DNA of 43,083 nt from Halomonas organivorans (GCF_014192055.1 NZ_JACHXM010000030.1:1-43083), one strand, 5' to 3'. Shown: positions 16,247 to 25,334, numbered from the stretch's first letter. Notes: generated by a model from the sequence alone, not told the origin. Numbers and translations: made by a program.

Positions 16247-16855
16247 ATGAGACACGAGATCGTCGAAAAGAATGTCGGCCTGCTCGCCGTGCTGGTGCTG
16301 GTGGTAATCAGCTTCGGTGGCCTGGCCGAGGTGGTGCCGCTGTTCTTCCAGAAACAGACGACCGAGCCGGTGGAAGGCCTCGAGCCGCTCTCCGCCCTGG
16401 AGCTGGCGGGACGCGACATCTACCGCCGCGAGGGCTGCGTGGGCTGCCACTCGCAGATGATTCGCCCCTTCCGCGCCGAGACCGAGCGCTATGGCCACTA
16501 CAGCGTGGCCGGCGAGTCGGTCTACGAGCACAACTTCCTGTGGGGCTCCAAGCGCACCGGTCCCGACCTGGCCCGGGTAGGCGGTCGCTACAGCGACGAC
16601 TGGCATCGCGCTCATCTCTACAACCCGCGCGATGTGGTGCCGGAATCGGTGATGCCGGCCTATCCCTGGCTGTTCGAGAACACCCTCGACGGAGAGCACA
16701 TCGCCGACAAGATGCGCGCCATGCGCTCGCTGGGCGTGCCCTACAGCGACGAGCAGATCGCCGGCGCCCGGGACGAGGTGCGCGGCGAACGCGAAATCAC
16801 CGCGCTGGTGGCCTACCTGCAGCAGCTCGGCACCGTGCTGAAGGATGCGCGCTGA
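16247..16855 (+). CDS. ccoO: cbb3 oxidase monohaem subunit II
   Basis: A 202-residue membrane-anchored cytochrome c. One N-terminal helix (about residues 10-32) precedes a periplasmic domain with a single haem c site C64-V-G-C67-H68 and a distal Met in the SVMPAYPW region. It passes electrons from CcoP towards CcoN. GGGAACGAG lies before the ATG. Its stop is 1 bp from the ccoQ start. Confidence 0.98.
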   Translation: MRHEIVEKNVGLLAVLVLVVISFGGLAEVVPLFFQKQTTEPVEGLEPLSALELAGRDIYRREGCVGCHSQMIRPFRAETERYGHYSVAGESVYEHNFLWGSKRTGPDLARVGGRYSDDWHRAHLYNPRDVVPESVMPAYPWLFENTLDGEHIADKMRAMRSLGVPYSDEQIAGARDEVRGEREITALVAYLQQLGTVLKDAR

Positions 16856-16856
16856 C

Positions 16857-17072
16857 ATGGATATCGGGACCCTACGCGGCATCATCACCGCCATCCTGCT
16901 GGTCAGCTTCGTCGGTCTGATCGGGTGGGCCTATTCCAAGCGACGCCGGCCGGATTTCGACGAAGCGGCCAACCTGCCCTTCGCCGACGAGGAGGAGTGG
17001 CCGCAGCAGCGTGACTCGAGCGGCGCCGAGAACGCCGCATCCCGACAAGAAAAGGGAGACAGCAACACATGA
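16857..17072 (+). CDS. ccoQ: cbb3 oxidase small subunit CcoQ
   Basis: A 71-residue protein with one membrane helix (about residues 10-27, IITAILLVSFVGLIGWAY), a basic KRRRPDFDEA stretch and an acidic tail. CcoQ stabilises CcoP and the assembled oxidase. Of two possible starts, the ATG at 16857 (MDIGTLRG) sits 1 bp after the ccoO stop. It overlaps ccoP by 4 bp (ATGA), implying translational coupling. Confidence 0.94.
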   Translation: MDIGTLRGIITAILLVSFVGLIGWAYSKRRRPDFDEAANLPFADEEEWPQQRDSSGAENAASRQEKGDSNT

Positions 17073-17998
17073 ACAATCTCTGGGGAGACTCCCTGTCCGG
17101 TTTCTGGAGCGCCTGGATCATCGTCATCACGCTGGGCACCATCGCCATCAGCGCCTGGGTGCTGTTCGCCAACCGCAAGACCGACAAGGCCGCGGATGCC
17201 GAGGGCAACGTCGAGACCACCGGCCATGCGGCCGACGAGATCGAGGAGTACGACAATCCCCTGCCCCGCTGGTGGTTCCAGCTCTATGTGGGCACGGTGA
17301 TCTTCGCCCTGGGCTACCTGGTGCTCTACCCGGGGCTTGGCAACTATGCCGGCCTGCTGGGATGGAGCCAGGAAGGCCAATGGGAAGACGAGATGGCCCG
17401 AGCAGAAGAGCAGTACGCCCCGATCTTCGAGCAGTACCAGCAGGTACCGATTCCCGAGCTGGCCCAGGACGGCGAGGCCATGCAGGTCGCCGAACGCCTG
17501 TTTCTCAACAACTGTGCGATCTGTCACGGCTCCAACGCCCAGGGCGGCTACGGCTTCCCCAACCTGACCGACGACGACTGGCTCTATGGCGGGGCGCCGG
17601 ACAATATCGTGACCACCATCACCAACGGGCGCAATGGCTTGATGCCCGCCTGGCAGCAGCTCGGCGAGGACAACATCGCCAACCTCGCCCAGTACGTGAT
17701 GTCGCTGTCCGGCCAGGCACAGGACCCACAGCGTGCCGAGCAAGGGGCGGCGGTATTCGCCTCGGTGTGCGCCGCCTGCCACATGCCCGACGGCACCGGC
17801 AACCAGGCACTCGGCGCGCCCAACCTGACCGACGACACCTGGCTGTATCGCCAGCCCGGCCAACCGCTGGACGCCGCCATCCGCCAGACCCTGCGCAACG
17901 GACGCAACGGTCACATGCCGGCCCAGGCCGCCTATATCGGCGAGGACAAGGTCCACCTGGTGGCCGCCTACGTCTACCACCTCAGCCGCCGCGACTGA
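17069..17998 (+). CDS. ccoP: cbb3 oxidase dihaem subunit III
   Basis: A 309-residue dihaem cytochrome c. Two N-terminal hydrophobic segments (about 12-33 and 70-88) are followed by two cytochrome domains with haem sites C149-A-I-C152-H153 and C234-A-A-C237-H238. It receives electrons from soluble carriers, possibly the HiPIP or cytochromes c, and passes them to CcoO. AAGGGAG precedes the ATG. It is last in the ccoNOQP transcript, with a strong hairpin directly after. Confidence 0.98.
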   Translation: MNNLWGDSLSGFWSAWIIVITLGTIAISAWVLFANRKTDKAADAEGNVETTGHAADEIEEYDNPLPRWWFQLYVGTVIFALGYLVLYPGLGNYAGLLGWSQEGQWEDEMARAEEQYAPIFEQYQQVPIPELAQDGEAMQVAERLFLNNCAICHGSNAQGGYGFPNLTDDDWLYGGAPDNIVTTITNGRNGLMPAWQQLGEDNIANLAQYVMSLSGQAQDPQRAEQGAAVFASVCAACHMPDGTGNQALGAPNLTDDTWLYRQPGQPLDAAIRQTLRNGRNGHMPAQAAYIGEDKVHLVAAYVYHLSRRD

Positions 17999-18022
17999 TC
18001 GGCCAGGCCAGATGCACGAGAC

Positions 18023-18049
18023 AAGGGCGCGACGCGGCGTCGCGCCCTT
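18023..18049 (+). terminator. Hairpin after ccoP
   Basis: Perfect 12-bp stem AAGGGCGCGACG / CGTCGCGCCCTT with a CGG loop. It separates ccoNOQP from the assembly genes ccoGHIS. It ends in only two T residues, so it may attenuate or protect rather than terminate fully. Confidence 0.7.
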
Positions 18050-18130
18050 CCTCGCCGACCGCCGCACTGGCTAGAATCGAACCATCCAGCAGGGCCGCCG
18101 CGCCCTCGCCTCGCCTGTCGAGAGCCTGTC

Positions 18131-19567
18131 ATGAGCGACAAGATCCCCACCCGTGACGTCACCCCGGACGCCGTGCAACACCACTCGCCGGGCGAGACCG
18201 TCACCCGGGAAATGTATGCCAGCCGCCGCCATATCTACGTGCGCGAGATCAAGGGCGTGTTCCAGCGCCTGCGGCGCGGGGCCAACTGGGCGCTGCTGCT
18301 GGCCTACTTCGTGACGCCATGGATCCCCTGGGGGGACCGCCCGGCGGTATGGTTCGACCTGCCCGGCCGCGAGTTCCACGTCTTCGCCGCCACCTTCTAT
18401 CCCCAGGAGTTCATGCTGCTCTCCTGGCTGCTGATCATCTGCGCCTTCGGCCTGTTCTTCATCACCGTGTTCGCCGGCCGCGTGTGGTGCGGCTACACCT
18501 GCCCGCAGAGCGTCTGGACGTTCCTGTTCATCTGGGTCGAGCATCGCCTCGAGGGCCCGCGCAACCGGCGCATCAAGCTAGACCGGCGCGCCTGGGATGC
18601 CGACAAGGTCCGGCGCAAGGTCGCCAAGCACGCCGTCTGGCTGACCATCGCCGCCGCCACCGGCCTGACCTTCGTCGGCTATTTCACCCCGGTCCGCGAG
18701 CTGGTGGTGGAACTGCCGACCCTCTCGGCCAACGGCTGGTCCTACTTCTGGGTCGGCTTTTTCACCTTGTTCACCTACCTCAATGCCGGCTGGCTGCGCG
18801 AGCAGGTATGCATCTACATGTGTCCCTATGCGCGCTTTCAGGGGGTGATGTTCGACGCCGACACCCTGATCGTGTCCTACGATGCCGCCCGCGGCGAGCC
18901 ACGCGGTCCGCGCAGCAGGCGCCTCGGCCACCAGCAGGCCCGCGACGCCGGCCATGGCGACTGCATCGACTGCGAGCTGTGCGTCCAGGTCTGCCCCACC
19001 GGCATCGACATCCGCGACGGCCTGCAGTACGAATGCATCACCTGTGCGGCCTGCATCGATGCCTGCGACAGCGTCATGGATCGCATGGGCTACCCGCGCG
19101 GGCTGATACGCTACACCACCGAAAACGCCCTGGAGGGCAAGCCGACCCACGTGCTGCGCCCACGGCTGATCGGCTATCTGGCGGCGCTGCTGGTGATGAT
19201 CGGTCTGTTCGGCTGGGCGGTCGGCGATCGCACGCCACTGGGCTTCGAGGTCGAGCGCGACCGCAACCAGCTGTTCCAGATGACCGACTCAGGCGATATC
19301 CGCAACGTCTACACCCTGACCGTGCGCAACCTGGACCGCAAGGACCACACCTATCGGCTCGAGGCCTCGGGCCTGGCCGGACTGAGCCTGGATACCCGGC
19401 GGCTCAGCGTGCCCGCCGGCGAGTCACGCCGGCTGGTGGTGGAGGCCATCGCGCCTCCCGCGTCCCTCGAGCAACCCAGCCATGAGATCCTGCTGCGCCT
19501 GGAGGCCGTCGACGATCCCGACATTCGCCTCGAGCGCGACAGCCGCTTCATAGGAGACACCCGCTGA
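18131..19567 (+). CDS. ccoG: cbb3 oxidase assembly protein CcoG (polyferredoxin)
   Basis: A 478-residue membrane protein with several helices and a ferredoxin domain with two 4Fe-4S motifs: C278, C281, C284, C288 (CIDCELCVQVCP) and C302, C305, C308, C312 (CITCAACIDAC). A CGYTCPQ segment lies in the membrane part. In other bacteria CcoG reduces Cu(II) to Cu(I) for the oxidase. A C-terminal immunoglobulin-like domain follows residue 370. A TAGAAT hexamer at 18072-18077 could be a -10 for separate transcription of ccoGHIS. The TGA overlaps the ccoH ATG by one base. Confidence 0.96.
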   Translation: MSDKIPTRDVTPDAVQHHSPGETVTREMYASRRHIYVREIKGVFQRLRRGANWALLLAYFVTPWIPWGDRPAVWFDLPGREFHVFAATFYPQEFMLLSWLLIICAFGLFFITVFAGRVWCGYTCPQSVWTFLFIWVEHRLEGPRNRRIKLDRRAWDADKVRRKVAKHAVWLTIAAATGLTFVGYFTPVRELVVELPTLSANGWSYFWVGFFTLFTYLNAGWLREQVCIYMCPYARFQGVMFDADTLIVSYDAARGEPRGPRSRRLGHQQARDAGHGDCIDCELCVQVCPTGIDIRDGLQYECITCAACIDACDSVMDRMGYPRGLIRYTTENALEGKPTHVLRPRLIGYLAALLVMIGLFGWAVGDRTPLGFEVERDRNQLFQMTDSGDIRNVYTLTVRNLDRKDHTYRLEASGLAGLSLDTRRLSVPAGESRRLVVEAIAPPASLEQPSHEILLRLEAVDDPDIRLERDSRFIGDTR

Positions 19568-20079
19568 TGACGGCGGAACACGAGCACATTCCACCCTGGT
19601 ACAAGCAGTTCTGGCCCTGGTTCCTGATCGGGCTGCTAGGCTCCTCGGTGGCCTTCAGCCTGGTCTACCTGACCCTCTCGATCCACTACTTCGACGGCAC
19701 CGTGGCCGAGGACTATTACAAGGAAGGCCTGGCCATCAACCAGCAGATCGCCAAGCAGGAGCGGGCCCAGGCGCTGGGGCTGTCGGCGACCCTGCGCGCC
19801 GACCCGACCACCGGCGACATCGTCGTCGACCTGGCCGGCGACGATCATCCCGAGCGGCTGATCCTCAAGCTGATCTTTCCCACCGAGAGCCACCGCGACC
19901 GCGAGCTGACGCTCGAGCATGTGCGTGCCGGACGCTACGTGACCATGCTCGACGAACCGCTACGCTATCGCTGGTATCTGCACCTGCAACCCGACGACGG
20001 CCCTGAGGCCGCCTGGCGACTGACCGGCGAGGCCCGCTTCCCCACCGGGGATGAGATCACCCTGGTACCCGGGATCTGA
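19567..20079 (+). CDS. ccoH: cbb3 assembly protein CcoH (FixH family)
   Basis: A 170-residue protein with one N-terminal membrane helix (about residues 15-35, FLIGLLGSSVAFSLVYLTL), then the conserved DYYKEGLAINQQIAKQE stretch and a periplasmic FixH domain. It is needed for stable assembly of the cbb3 complex. Translation is coupled to ccoG through a one-base overlap, and ccoI begins 9 bp downstream. Confidence 0.94.
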   Translation: MTAEHEHIPPWYKQFWPWFLIGLLGSSVAFSLVYLTLSIHYFDGTVAEDYYKEGLAINQQIAKQERAQALGLSATLRADPTTGDIVVDLAGDDHPERLILKLIFPTESHRDRELTLEHVRAGRYVTMLDEPLRYRWYLHLQPDDGPEAAWRLTGEARFPTGDEITLVPGI

Positions 20080-20088
20080 TCCGCTGCC

Positions 20089-22539
20089 ATGACGACGACC
20101 ACCCTGCCCCCTGACGTCGAGACGGCCAGTTGCTACCACTGCGGCGCCCGGGTGCCCGAGGACGCCTGCTGGACGCTGACCCTCGACGACACCGTGCATC
20201 CGCTATGCTGCCCCGGCTGCGAGGCCGTGGCGCGAGCCATCGTCGATGGCGGGCTGGCCAACTATTACCGGTTCCGCACCGAACTGCCGGAGCGACCCGA
20301 CGATCGCCGCACTGCCCAGGCCGAGACCTGGGCGGTGTTCGACGATCCGGGGCTGCAGGCGCGCTTCGTGCACGCCGATGACGACGGTGGCGTGCACGCG
20401 ACCCTGGCGGTGGACGGCATCACCTGCGCCGCCTGCGCCTGGCTGATCGAGCACCGCCTCAATGCCCTGGAAGGCGTCACCGCCAGCGCCGTCAACCTCG
20501 CCCACCACCGGGTCCGGGTCCACTGGGACCCCGAATGCGTCGCCTTCTCGCGGGTGCTGGCCGAACTGGCGGCCATTGGCTATCCGGCCCAGCCCTTCGA
20601 GCCCGACGCCGCCCAGAGCCGCCTGCAGCGCGAGGAGCGTCGGCAGGTCCGCCGGCTGATCGTCGCCGCGCTGGGCATGATGCAGGTAGCGATGTTCTCG
20701 ATCCCCTTCTACGTGGCCGGCGAGGACGGGCTCAGCGCCGACTTCGACGCGCTCTTCCACTGGCTGGCCTTCGCCCTGACCACACCGGTGGTACTGTATT
20801 CCGCCCAGCCGTTCTTCGCCGGCGCCTGGCGTGACCTGCGCAACCGCCAGTTGGGCATGGACGTCCCCGTCTCGCTGGCCATCGGCAGCGCCTACCTGGC
20901 CAGCGCCTGGGCGGTGATCGCCGGCCACGGCGACGTCTATTTCGACTCCGCGGCCATGTTCACCTTCTTCCTGCTGTTCGGCCGCTACCTTGAGGTGCGC
21001 GCCCGGCGGCGCAGCGGGCGCCGTGGCAATGCCCTGGCCGGGATCCTGCCGCTGTCGGCGATCCGCCTCGACGAGGCCGGCGAGGAGCGCATCCTGCCCG
21101 CCAGCGAGCTCGTCGCCGGCGACCGGGTGCTGATCAAGCCCGGCCACGGCGTGCCCGCCGACGGGGTGATCGAAGACGGCGAGTCCAGCCTCGACGAGTC
21201 GATGCTCACCGGCGAGCCGCTGCCGGTGAACCGCGGCGTCGGCGACGCCGTGACCGGCGGCAGCCACAACGTCGAGAGCCCGCTGACGATGCGCGTCACG
21301 CGCGCCGGCCGCGACGCCCGGGCGGCCCGCCTGCTCGATCTCACCGACCGAGCCTTCGCCAGCCGCCCGCGCATCGCGCGACAGGCCGCCCGGCTGGCCC
21401 ACCACTTCGTGCTCCAGGTACTGCTGATCGCCGCCGCCACCGCGATGGTGTGGGGGATCCTCGACCCCGACCGGGCCTTCTGGATCACCCTCTCGGTGCT
21501 GGTGGTCAGCTGTCCCTGCGCCCTGGCGCTGGCCACGCCGACCGCCCTGACCGCGGGCCACGGCCGGCTCTATCGCCGCGGCGTACTGCTGACTCGCGCC
21601 GACGCCATGGAAACGCTGGCCCGGCTGGACCGTGTGATCTTCGACAAGACCGGCACCCTGACCGCAGGCGAGATGCGCCTGGAGCAGGTAATGCCGCTGG
21701 GTGGCGTCGGCGAGGAGCGCCTGACGGCGGTGGCCGCCGCCCTGGAAGCGCACTCCGAGCACCCCATCGCCCGCGCCTTTCGCCCCCTCCGGAGACGCGA
21801 CGTCGTCGCCACCGAGGTGCTCGGTCGACCCGCCCGGGGGCTGGAGGGGCGTCTCGACGGCAGGCGCTGGCGGCTGGGCAGGGCGGACTTTGCCTCTCCC
21901 CGGTCGACGCACGTCCCGCCCGGCGACGGTCAATGGCTGCTGCTTGCCGAAGACGGCGAGCCACGCGCCTGGTTCTCGCTCAGCGATCGGCTGCGCGAGG
22001 ATGCCGCCGAGACCGTTTCCACCCTCAAGGCGCGCGGACTGGCGGTGGAGCTGCTGTCTGGCGACGGCGAGGCCCCCACCCGGGCCCTGGCCGAACGCTT
22101 GGGCATCGACGAGTGGCGGGCCCAGGCCAGCCCCGAAGACAAGCTGGCCCGCCTGCGTGAACTTCAGGCCGAGGGGCAACGGGTAGCGATGGTCGGCGAC
22201 GGCATCAACGACGTGCCGGTACTGGCCGGCGCCGACCTGGCCATCGCCATGAACGGCGCCACCGACCTGGCACGCACCCGGGCCGATGCCGTGCTGCTCG
22301 GCCCACGCCTGGGTCGCATCGTCGAGGCCCTCGAGGTGGGCCATGCCACACGCCGCATCATCCGCCAGAACCTCGGCTGGGCGCTGGCCTACAACCTGCT
22401 AGCGCTGCCTCCGGCGGCGCTGGGCTGGGTCCCGCCCTGGCTGGCGGCACTCGGTATGTCGGCGAGTTCGCTGGTGGTGGTCGGCAACGCCCTGCGCCTG
22501 ACTCGCCAGGCCTCCGCCAGCGCCACGGAGACGCCATGA
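20089..22539 (+). CDS. ccoI: Copper-translocating P1B-type ATPase for cbb3 assembly
   Basis: An 816-residue heavy-metal ATPase of the CcoI/FixI/CopA2 type, which exports Cu(I) for metallation of the oxidase. In order: an N-terminal zinc-ribbon-like cysteine cluster (C15, C18, C40, C41, C44), an HMA domain with C113-A-A-C116, membrane helices, the membrane metal site C475-P-C477, and phosphorylation site D519 in DKTGT. The hinge motif GDGINDVPVLAGA is near residue 703. The CPC plus the N-terminal cysteine cluster fit the CcoI subgroup rather than general CopA. ccoS overlaps its end by 4 bp. Confidence 0.97.
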   Translation: MTTTTLPPDVETASCYHCGARVPEDACWTLTLDDTVHPLCCPGCEAVARAIVDGGLANYYRFRTELPERPDDRRTAQAETWAVFDDPGLQARFVHADDDGGVHATLAVDGITCAACAWLIEHRLNALEGVTASAVNLAHHRVRVHWDPECVAFSRVLAELAAIGYPAQPFEPDAAQSRLQREERRQVRRLIVAALGMMQVAMFSIPFYVAGEDGLSADFDALFHWLAFALTTPVVLYSAQPFFAGAWRDLRNRQLGMDVPVSLAIGSAYLASAWAVIAGHGDVYFDSAAMFTFFLLFGRYLEVRARRRSGRRGNALAGILPLSAIRLDEAGEERILPASELVAGDRVLIKPGHGVPADGVIEDGESSLDESMLTGEPLPVNRGVGDAVTGGSHNVESPLTMRVTRAGRDARAARLLDLTDRAFASRPRIARQAARLAHHFVLQVLLIAAATAMVWGILDPDRAFWITLSVLVVSCPCALALATPTALTAGHGRLYRRGVLLTRADAMETLARLDRVIFDKTGTLTAGEMRLEQVMPLGGVGEERLTAVAAALEAHSEHPIARAFRPLRRRDVVATEVLGRPARGLEGRLDGRRWRLGRADFASPRSTHVPPGDGQWLLLAEDGEPRAWFSLSDRLREDAAETVSTLKARGLAVELLSGDGEAPTRALAERLGIDEWRAQASPEDKLARLRELQAEGQRVAMVGDGINDVPVLAGADLAIAMNGATDLARTRADAVLLGPRLGRIVEALEVGHATRRIIRQNLGWALAYNLLALPPAALGWVPPWLAALGMSASSLVVVGNALRLTRQASASATETP

Positions 22540-22757
22540 GCATCCTCTACCTGCTGATTCCGCTGTCGCTGATCCTGCTCGGCCTGGCGGTGTGGGCCTT
22601 CTTCTGGGCGGTCCGCAACGACCAGTTCGAGGACCTGGAGGGCCCGGCACATCGCATCCTGTTCGACGATGACGACAACGACCTGCCGCCCGAGGCGCGA
22701 CCCGAGCGTCGCGACAGCGGCGCCCCGCCCCGCGATGATCACGACAAGGACGCCTGA
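22536..22757 (+). CDS. ccoS: cbb3 oxidase assembly protein CcoS
   Basis: A 73-residue protein with one helix (residues 2-28) followed by the family signature FFWAVRNDQFEDLEGPAHRILFDDD. CcoS is required for insertion of the haem/copper cofactors into CcoN. The acidic tail is longer than in many homologues. It shares ATGA with ccoI and is directly followed by the GTG of the next gene. Confidence 0.95.
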   Translation: MSILYLLIPLSLILLGLAVWAFFWAVRNDQFEDLEGPAHRILFDDDDNDLPPEARPERRDSGAPPRDDHDKDA

Positions 22758-23480
22758 GTGAATCCCACCGGACTCGACCTGCCGCCGCTGGCCGCCGCCT
22801 TCGTCTTCGGCCTGCTCGGCGGCGCCCACTGCATCGGCATGTGCGGCGGCATCATGAGTGCCCTGAGCTTCGCCGTGCCGCCCAGCCTGCGCCATCCCGC
22901 GCGCCTGACCGGCCTGCTGCTGGGCTACAACCTGGGGCGCATCGCCAGCTACATGGCGGCCGGCGGCCTGGCAGCCGGCCTCGGCACCCTGATCGGCGTC
23001 GCACCGGGCGTGCGCTTGACCCTGCAGATACTGGCGGCAGTGATGCTGGTGCTGATGGCGCTCTACATCGCCGACTGGTGGAAGGGGCTGTTGCGCATCG
23101 AGGCCCTGGGCCGACGCCTGTGGAAGCGGCTCGAGCCGCTCGGCCGGCGCCTGATGCCGGTAGTGAAGATTCCCCAGGCGGTGGCGCTTGGCGCGATCTG
23201 GGGCTGGCTACCCTGTGGCCTGGTCTATTCGATGCTGGTCTGGAGCCTGGCAAGCGCCGACGCCGGACACGGGGCGGCACTGATGGGAGCCTTCGGGCTC
23301 GGCACCCTGCCGGCGCTGCTGGTGACCGGCCTGGCCGCCCGGCGGCTGGGTACGCTGATCCGTCATCCCGCCACTCGCACGCTGGCCGCCCTGGCGATCA
23401 TCGGCTTTGCCCTCTGGCAGCTATGGGGCCTGTGGCCCGCCGACATGCAGCACCTGATACCGTACTGCGATCCCCAGTGA
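22758..23480 (+). CDS. TauE/SafE (UreH-like) family membrane protein
   Basis: A 240-residue polytopic protein with about six helices. The family signature GLLGGAHCIGMCGGIMSAL is at residues 17-35 and a second half motif GWLPCGLVYSMLVWSLAS follows residue 150. Genes of this type follow ccoS in many proteobacteria; roles in metal or thiol handling for cytochrome biogenesis have been suggested but are not settled. It starts with GTG immediately after the ccoS stop, so it belongs to the ccoGHIS transcript. Confidence 0.88.
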   Translation: MNPTGLDLPPLAAAFVFGLLGGAHCIGMCGGIMSALSFAVPPSLRHPARLTGLLLGYNLGRIASYMAAGGLAAGLGTLIGVAPGVRLTLQILAAVMLVLMALYIADWWKGLLRIEALGRRLWKRLEPLGRRLMPVVKIPQAVALGAIWGWLPCGLVYSMLVWSLASADAGHGAALMGAFGLGTLPALLVTGLAARRLGTLIRHPATRTLAALAIIGFALWQLWGLWPADMQHLIPYCDPQ

Positions 23481-23488
23481 CGCCGCGC

Positions 23489-23530
23489 TTGATCCAGCGC
23501 AACGCCGAACGTCTTCGGGGGCACTAGCAT
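23489..23530 (+). promoter_or_regulatory. Candidate Anr promoter for the HemN-like gene
   Basis: TTGAT-ccag-CGCAA (23489-23502), 8 of 10 matches to the FNR consensus, with a -10 TAGCAT (23525-23530). With +1 at 23537 the box centre is at -41.5, the same geometry as at ccoN. If used, translation would start at ATG 23559 rather than 23529. Confidence 0.4.
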
Positions 23531-24521
23531 GACGGCATCAGCCTCCGGGAATTGCCTCATGCCCGCCACTGCCCAGGACAGCTTCGGTGCCGACGATTAC
23601 GTCGCGGCCCTGACCGCCAGCAACATGGCCGACCGGCCCTTGTCAGTGCATCTTCGTCTGCCGCTGTGTGGGGGGGGAGCAGCCAGAGAGGACACGGGCA
23701 TGGGGGCCTTCGGGGTTGGCCTGGCCAGGCTGGACCGGGAAATGGTGCTGATCCGACGCTGCCTGTCCGCCGGTCGCCGCATCCAGGCCCTGCACTGGGA
23801 AGGTCACGCTCTACCCGGGATGAGCCTGGCGCAGATGAGCGAACTGGCCGACCGCCTGGAGGCGCGCTTTGCCCTGGATACCAGCGGCGATCGTGACTTC
23901 ATCGTCGAACTCGCCCCCCGGGCCACGGACGTCTTCGCCCTGCGCCACCTGCAAGCGCTGGGGTTCAATCGCCTGAAGCTGATGCTCCCGTTCGTGACGG
24001 GCAGGCGCGTCACCTCTCCCTCTCACTGGGCGCGTCGCGTCGAACCGCTGCTGGACGAGACGCAGCGGGTGGGCTGGCACTCGCTGGAACTGGTCCACAC
24101 CATCGGCCCCTGGTGCCAATCCCGCCATACGCTGCTCGAGATCCTGCTCACGCTGGGCGCCATGGCCCCCCCGCGCATCACGCTGCGTCCGTCGGGTACG
24201 CTGTCGAGCCTGCAATGGCACCATGCATTGAACGCCGCCGATGCGCTACTGCTTGCCAGGGGCTATGGCCTGCTGGGCCCGGGTGCATACGCCCGACGGG
24301 GCGGCGCGCTGGAGGACGCCCTCGAGCAGGCTCGCCGCGAGACGGTCCGGGACCGGCTTGGCCTGGGCACCGGTGGGGTGTCCAGGCTGCCCGATGCCGA
24401 GGCCCGCAACACGCGAAACGCCATGGCCTATGCCGCGGCACTCGACGCCGGACGGCTCGCCACGGCAACCGGCAACTGGCATCGAGCCGATGAGGATAGC
24501 CAGGCGGCGGCTCCCTCCTAA
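23529..24521 (+). CDS. HemN-like protein lacking radical-SAM cysteines
   Basis: A 330-residue protein (320 if it starts at ATG 23559) that follows oxygen-independent coproporphyrinogen III oxidase (HemN) along much of its length. Matching parts are RPLSVHLRLPLC, QALHWEGHALPGMSLAQM, ATDVFALRHLQALGFNRL and AYAAALDAGRLA. The cluster motif C-x3-C-x2-C is reduced to C47 with A51 and E54 in place of the other two cysteines, and the C-terminal HemN_C region is missing. Catalysis by the usual mechanism therefore looks impossible. The frame is intact, and it lies between cbb3 genes and anr, where hemN often sits. It may be a haem-related pseudoenzyme or a decaying paralogue. Confidence 0.7.
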   Translation: MTASASGNCLMPATAQDSFGADDYVAALTASNMADRPLSVHLRLPLCGGGAAREDTGMGAFGVGLARLDREMVLIRRCLSAGRRIQALHWEGHALPGMSLAQMSELADRLEARFALDTSGDRDFIVELAPRATDVFALRHLQALGFNRLKLMLPFVTGRRVTSPSHWARRVEPLLDETQRVGWHSLELVHTIGPWCQSRHTLLEILLTLGAMAPPRITLRPSGTLSSLQWHHALNAADALLLARGYGLLGPGAYARRGGALEDALEQARRETVRDRLGLGTGGVSRLPDAEARNTRNAMAYAAALDAGRLATATGNWHRADEDSQAAAPS

Positions 24522-24589
24522 GCAAAGCTATGCTCAGGCAGCAGCCATCCGCCATAATGTGGCATATATCCTACATCAAGGAGGACAGC

Positions 24590-25333
24590 ATGCCTGACAC
24601 CGCTGCCGGCCGGCGACGCTCGTTGTTGCACGAGACGCGCTGCGGGAACTGCAGCTTGAGCTCCCTGTGCTTGCCGTTGGCACTAGAGCTGGAGGACATC
24701 GATCAGTTCGACGCCATCATTCGCCGCCGCGCCCCGCTCAAGAAGGGTGAGTCACTGTTTCGGCAGGGTGGTGCCTTTACCAGCGTCTATGCGGTCCGTT
24801 CGGGGAGCCTCAAGCAGGTCACCAGCGAGGGGAGCGGGGCGGACCAGCTCACCAACTTCTACCTGCCCAGTGAGCTGGTAGGGCTCGACGGCATCGACGA
24901 GGACGCCTATCCGGGCTCGGTGATCGCCCTGGAAACCACCACGGTGTGCGAGATTCCCTTCGACCGCCTCGACGCCCTGTCGGAGCGCCTGCCGAAGCTG
25001 CGCACCCAGCTCTACCGCAGCATGAGCAAGGAGATGCGCGACGATCGCCGCATGATGCGCCTGCTGTCACGCAAGACCGCCGACCAGCGGCTGGCCACCT
25101 TCTTCGCCAGCCTCTCCGATCGCTTTCGTCGCCGCGGCTACTCGCCCTACAGCTTTCGCCTATCGATGTCGCGGGCCGACATCGGCAACTACCTGGGACT
25201 GGCCGTGGAAACCGTCAGCCGCATCCTCGGTCGCTTCCAGCAGCAGGGGCTGGTGGCCGTCTCCGGCCGGGAGGTCAACATCCTCGACCTGGATGCCCTG
25301 ATCGAGCTGGCCGAAGAGGAAGGGTGTCACTAG
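24590..25333 (+). CDS. anr: Oxygen-sensing transcription regulator Anr (FNR family)
   Basis: A 247-residue CRP/FNR regulator. N-terminal cysteines C18, C21 and C27 plus C120 are positioned to hold the oxygen-labile 4Fe-4S cluster. A cyclic-nucleotide-like sensory barrel and dimer helix follow. The DNA-recognition helix is in MSRADIGNYLGLAVETVSRI, with the FNR-type E-x2-S-R contact residues. AAGGAGG precedes the ATG at 24590. It probably activates ccoNOQP (box at 14710) and possibly the sites at 23489 and 29262. Its stop codon lies one base before the GCTGGAA array. Confidence 0.96.
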   Translation: MPDTAAGRRRSLLHETRCGNCSLSSLCLPLALELEDIDQFDAIIRRRAPLKKGESLFRQGGAFTSVYAVRSGSLKQVTSEGSGADQLTNFYLPSELVGLDGIDEDAYPGSVIALETTTVCEIPFDRLDALSERLPKLRTQLYRSMSKEMRDDRRMMRLLSRKTADQRLATFFASLSDRFRRRGYSPYSFRLSMSRADIGNYLGLAVETVSRILGRFQQQGLVAVSGREVNILDLDALIELAEEEGCH

Positions 25334-25334
25334 C

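Noticed and set aside
23670..23677. Run of eight G residues in the HemN-like gene as a phase-variation switch or sequencing error hiding the cysteines
   Set aside because: The frame on both sides matches HemN in the same phase. Adding or removing one G gives unrelated sequence and does not restore C-x3-C-x2-C.
24560..24590. FNR site in the anr promoter (ATATCCTACATCAA)
   Set aside because: Only the right half-site matches and it touches the ribosome site.
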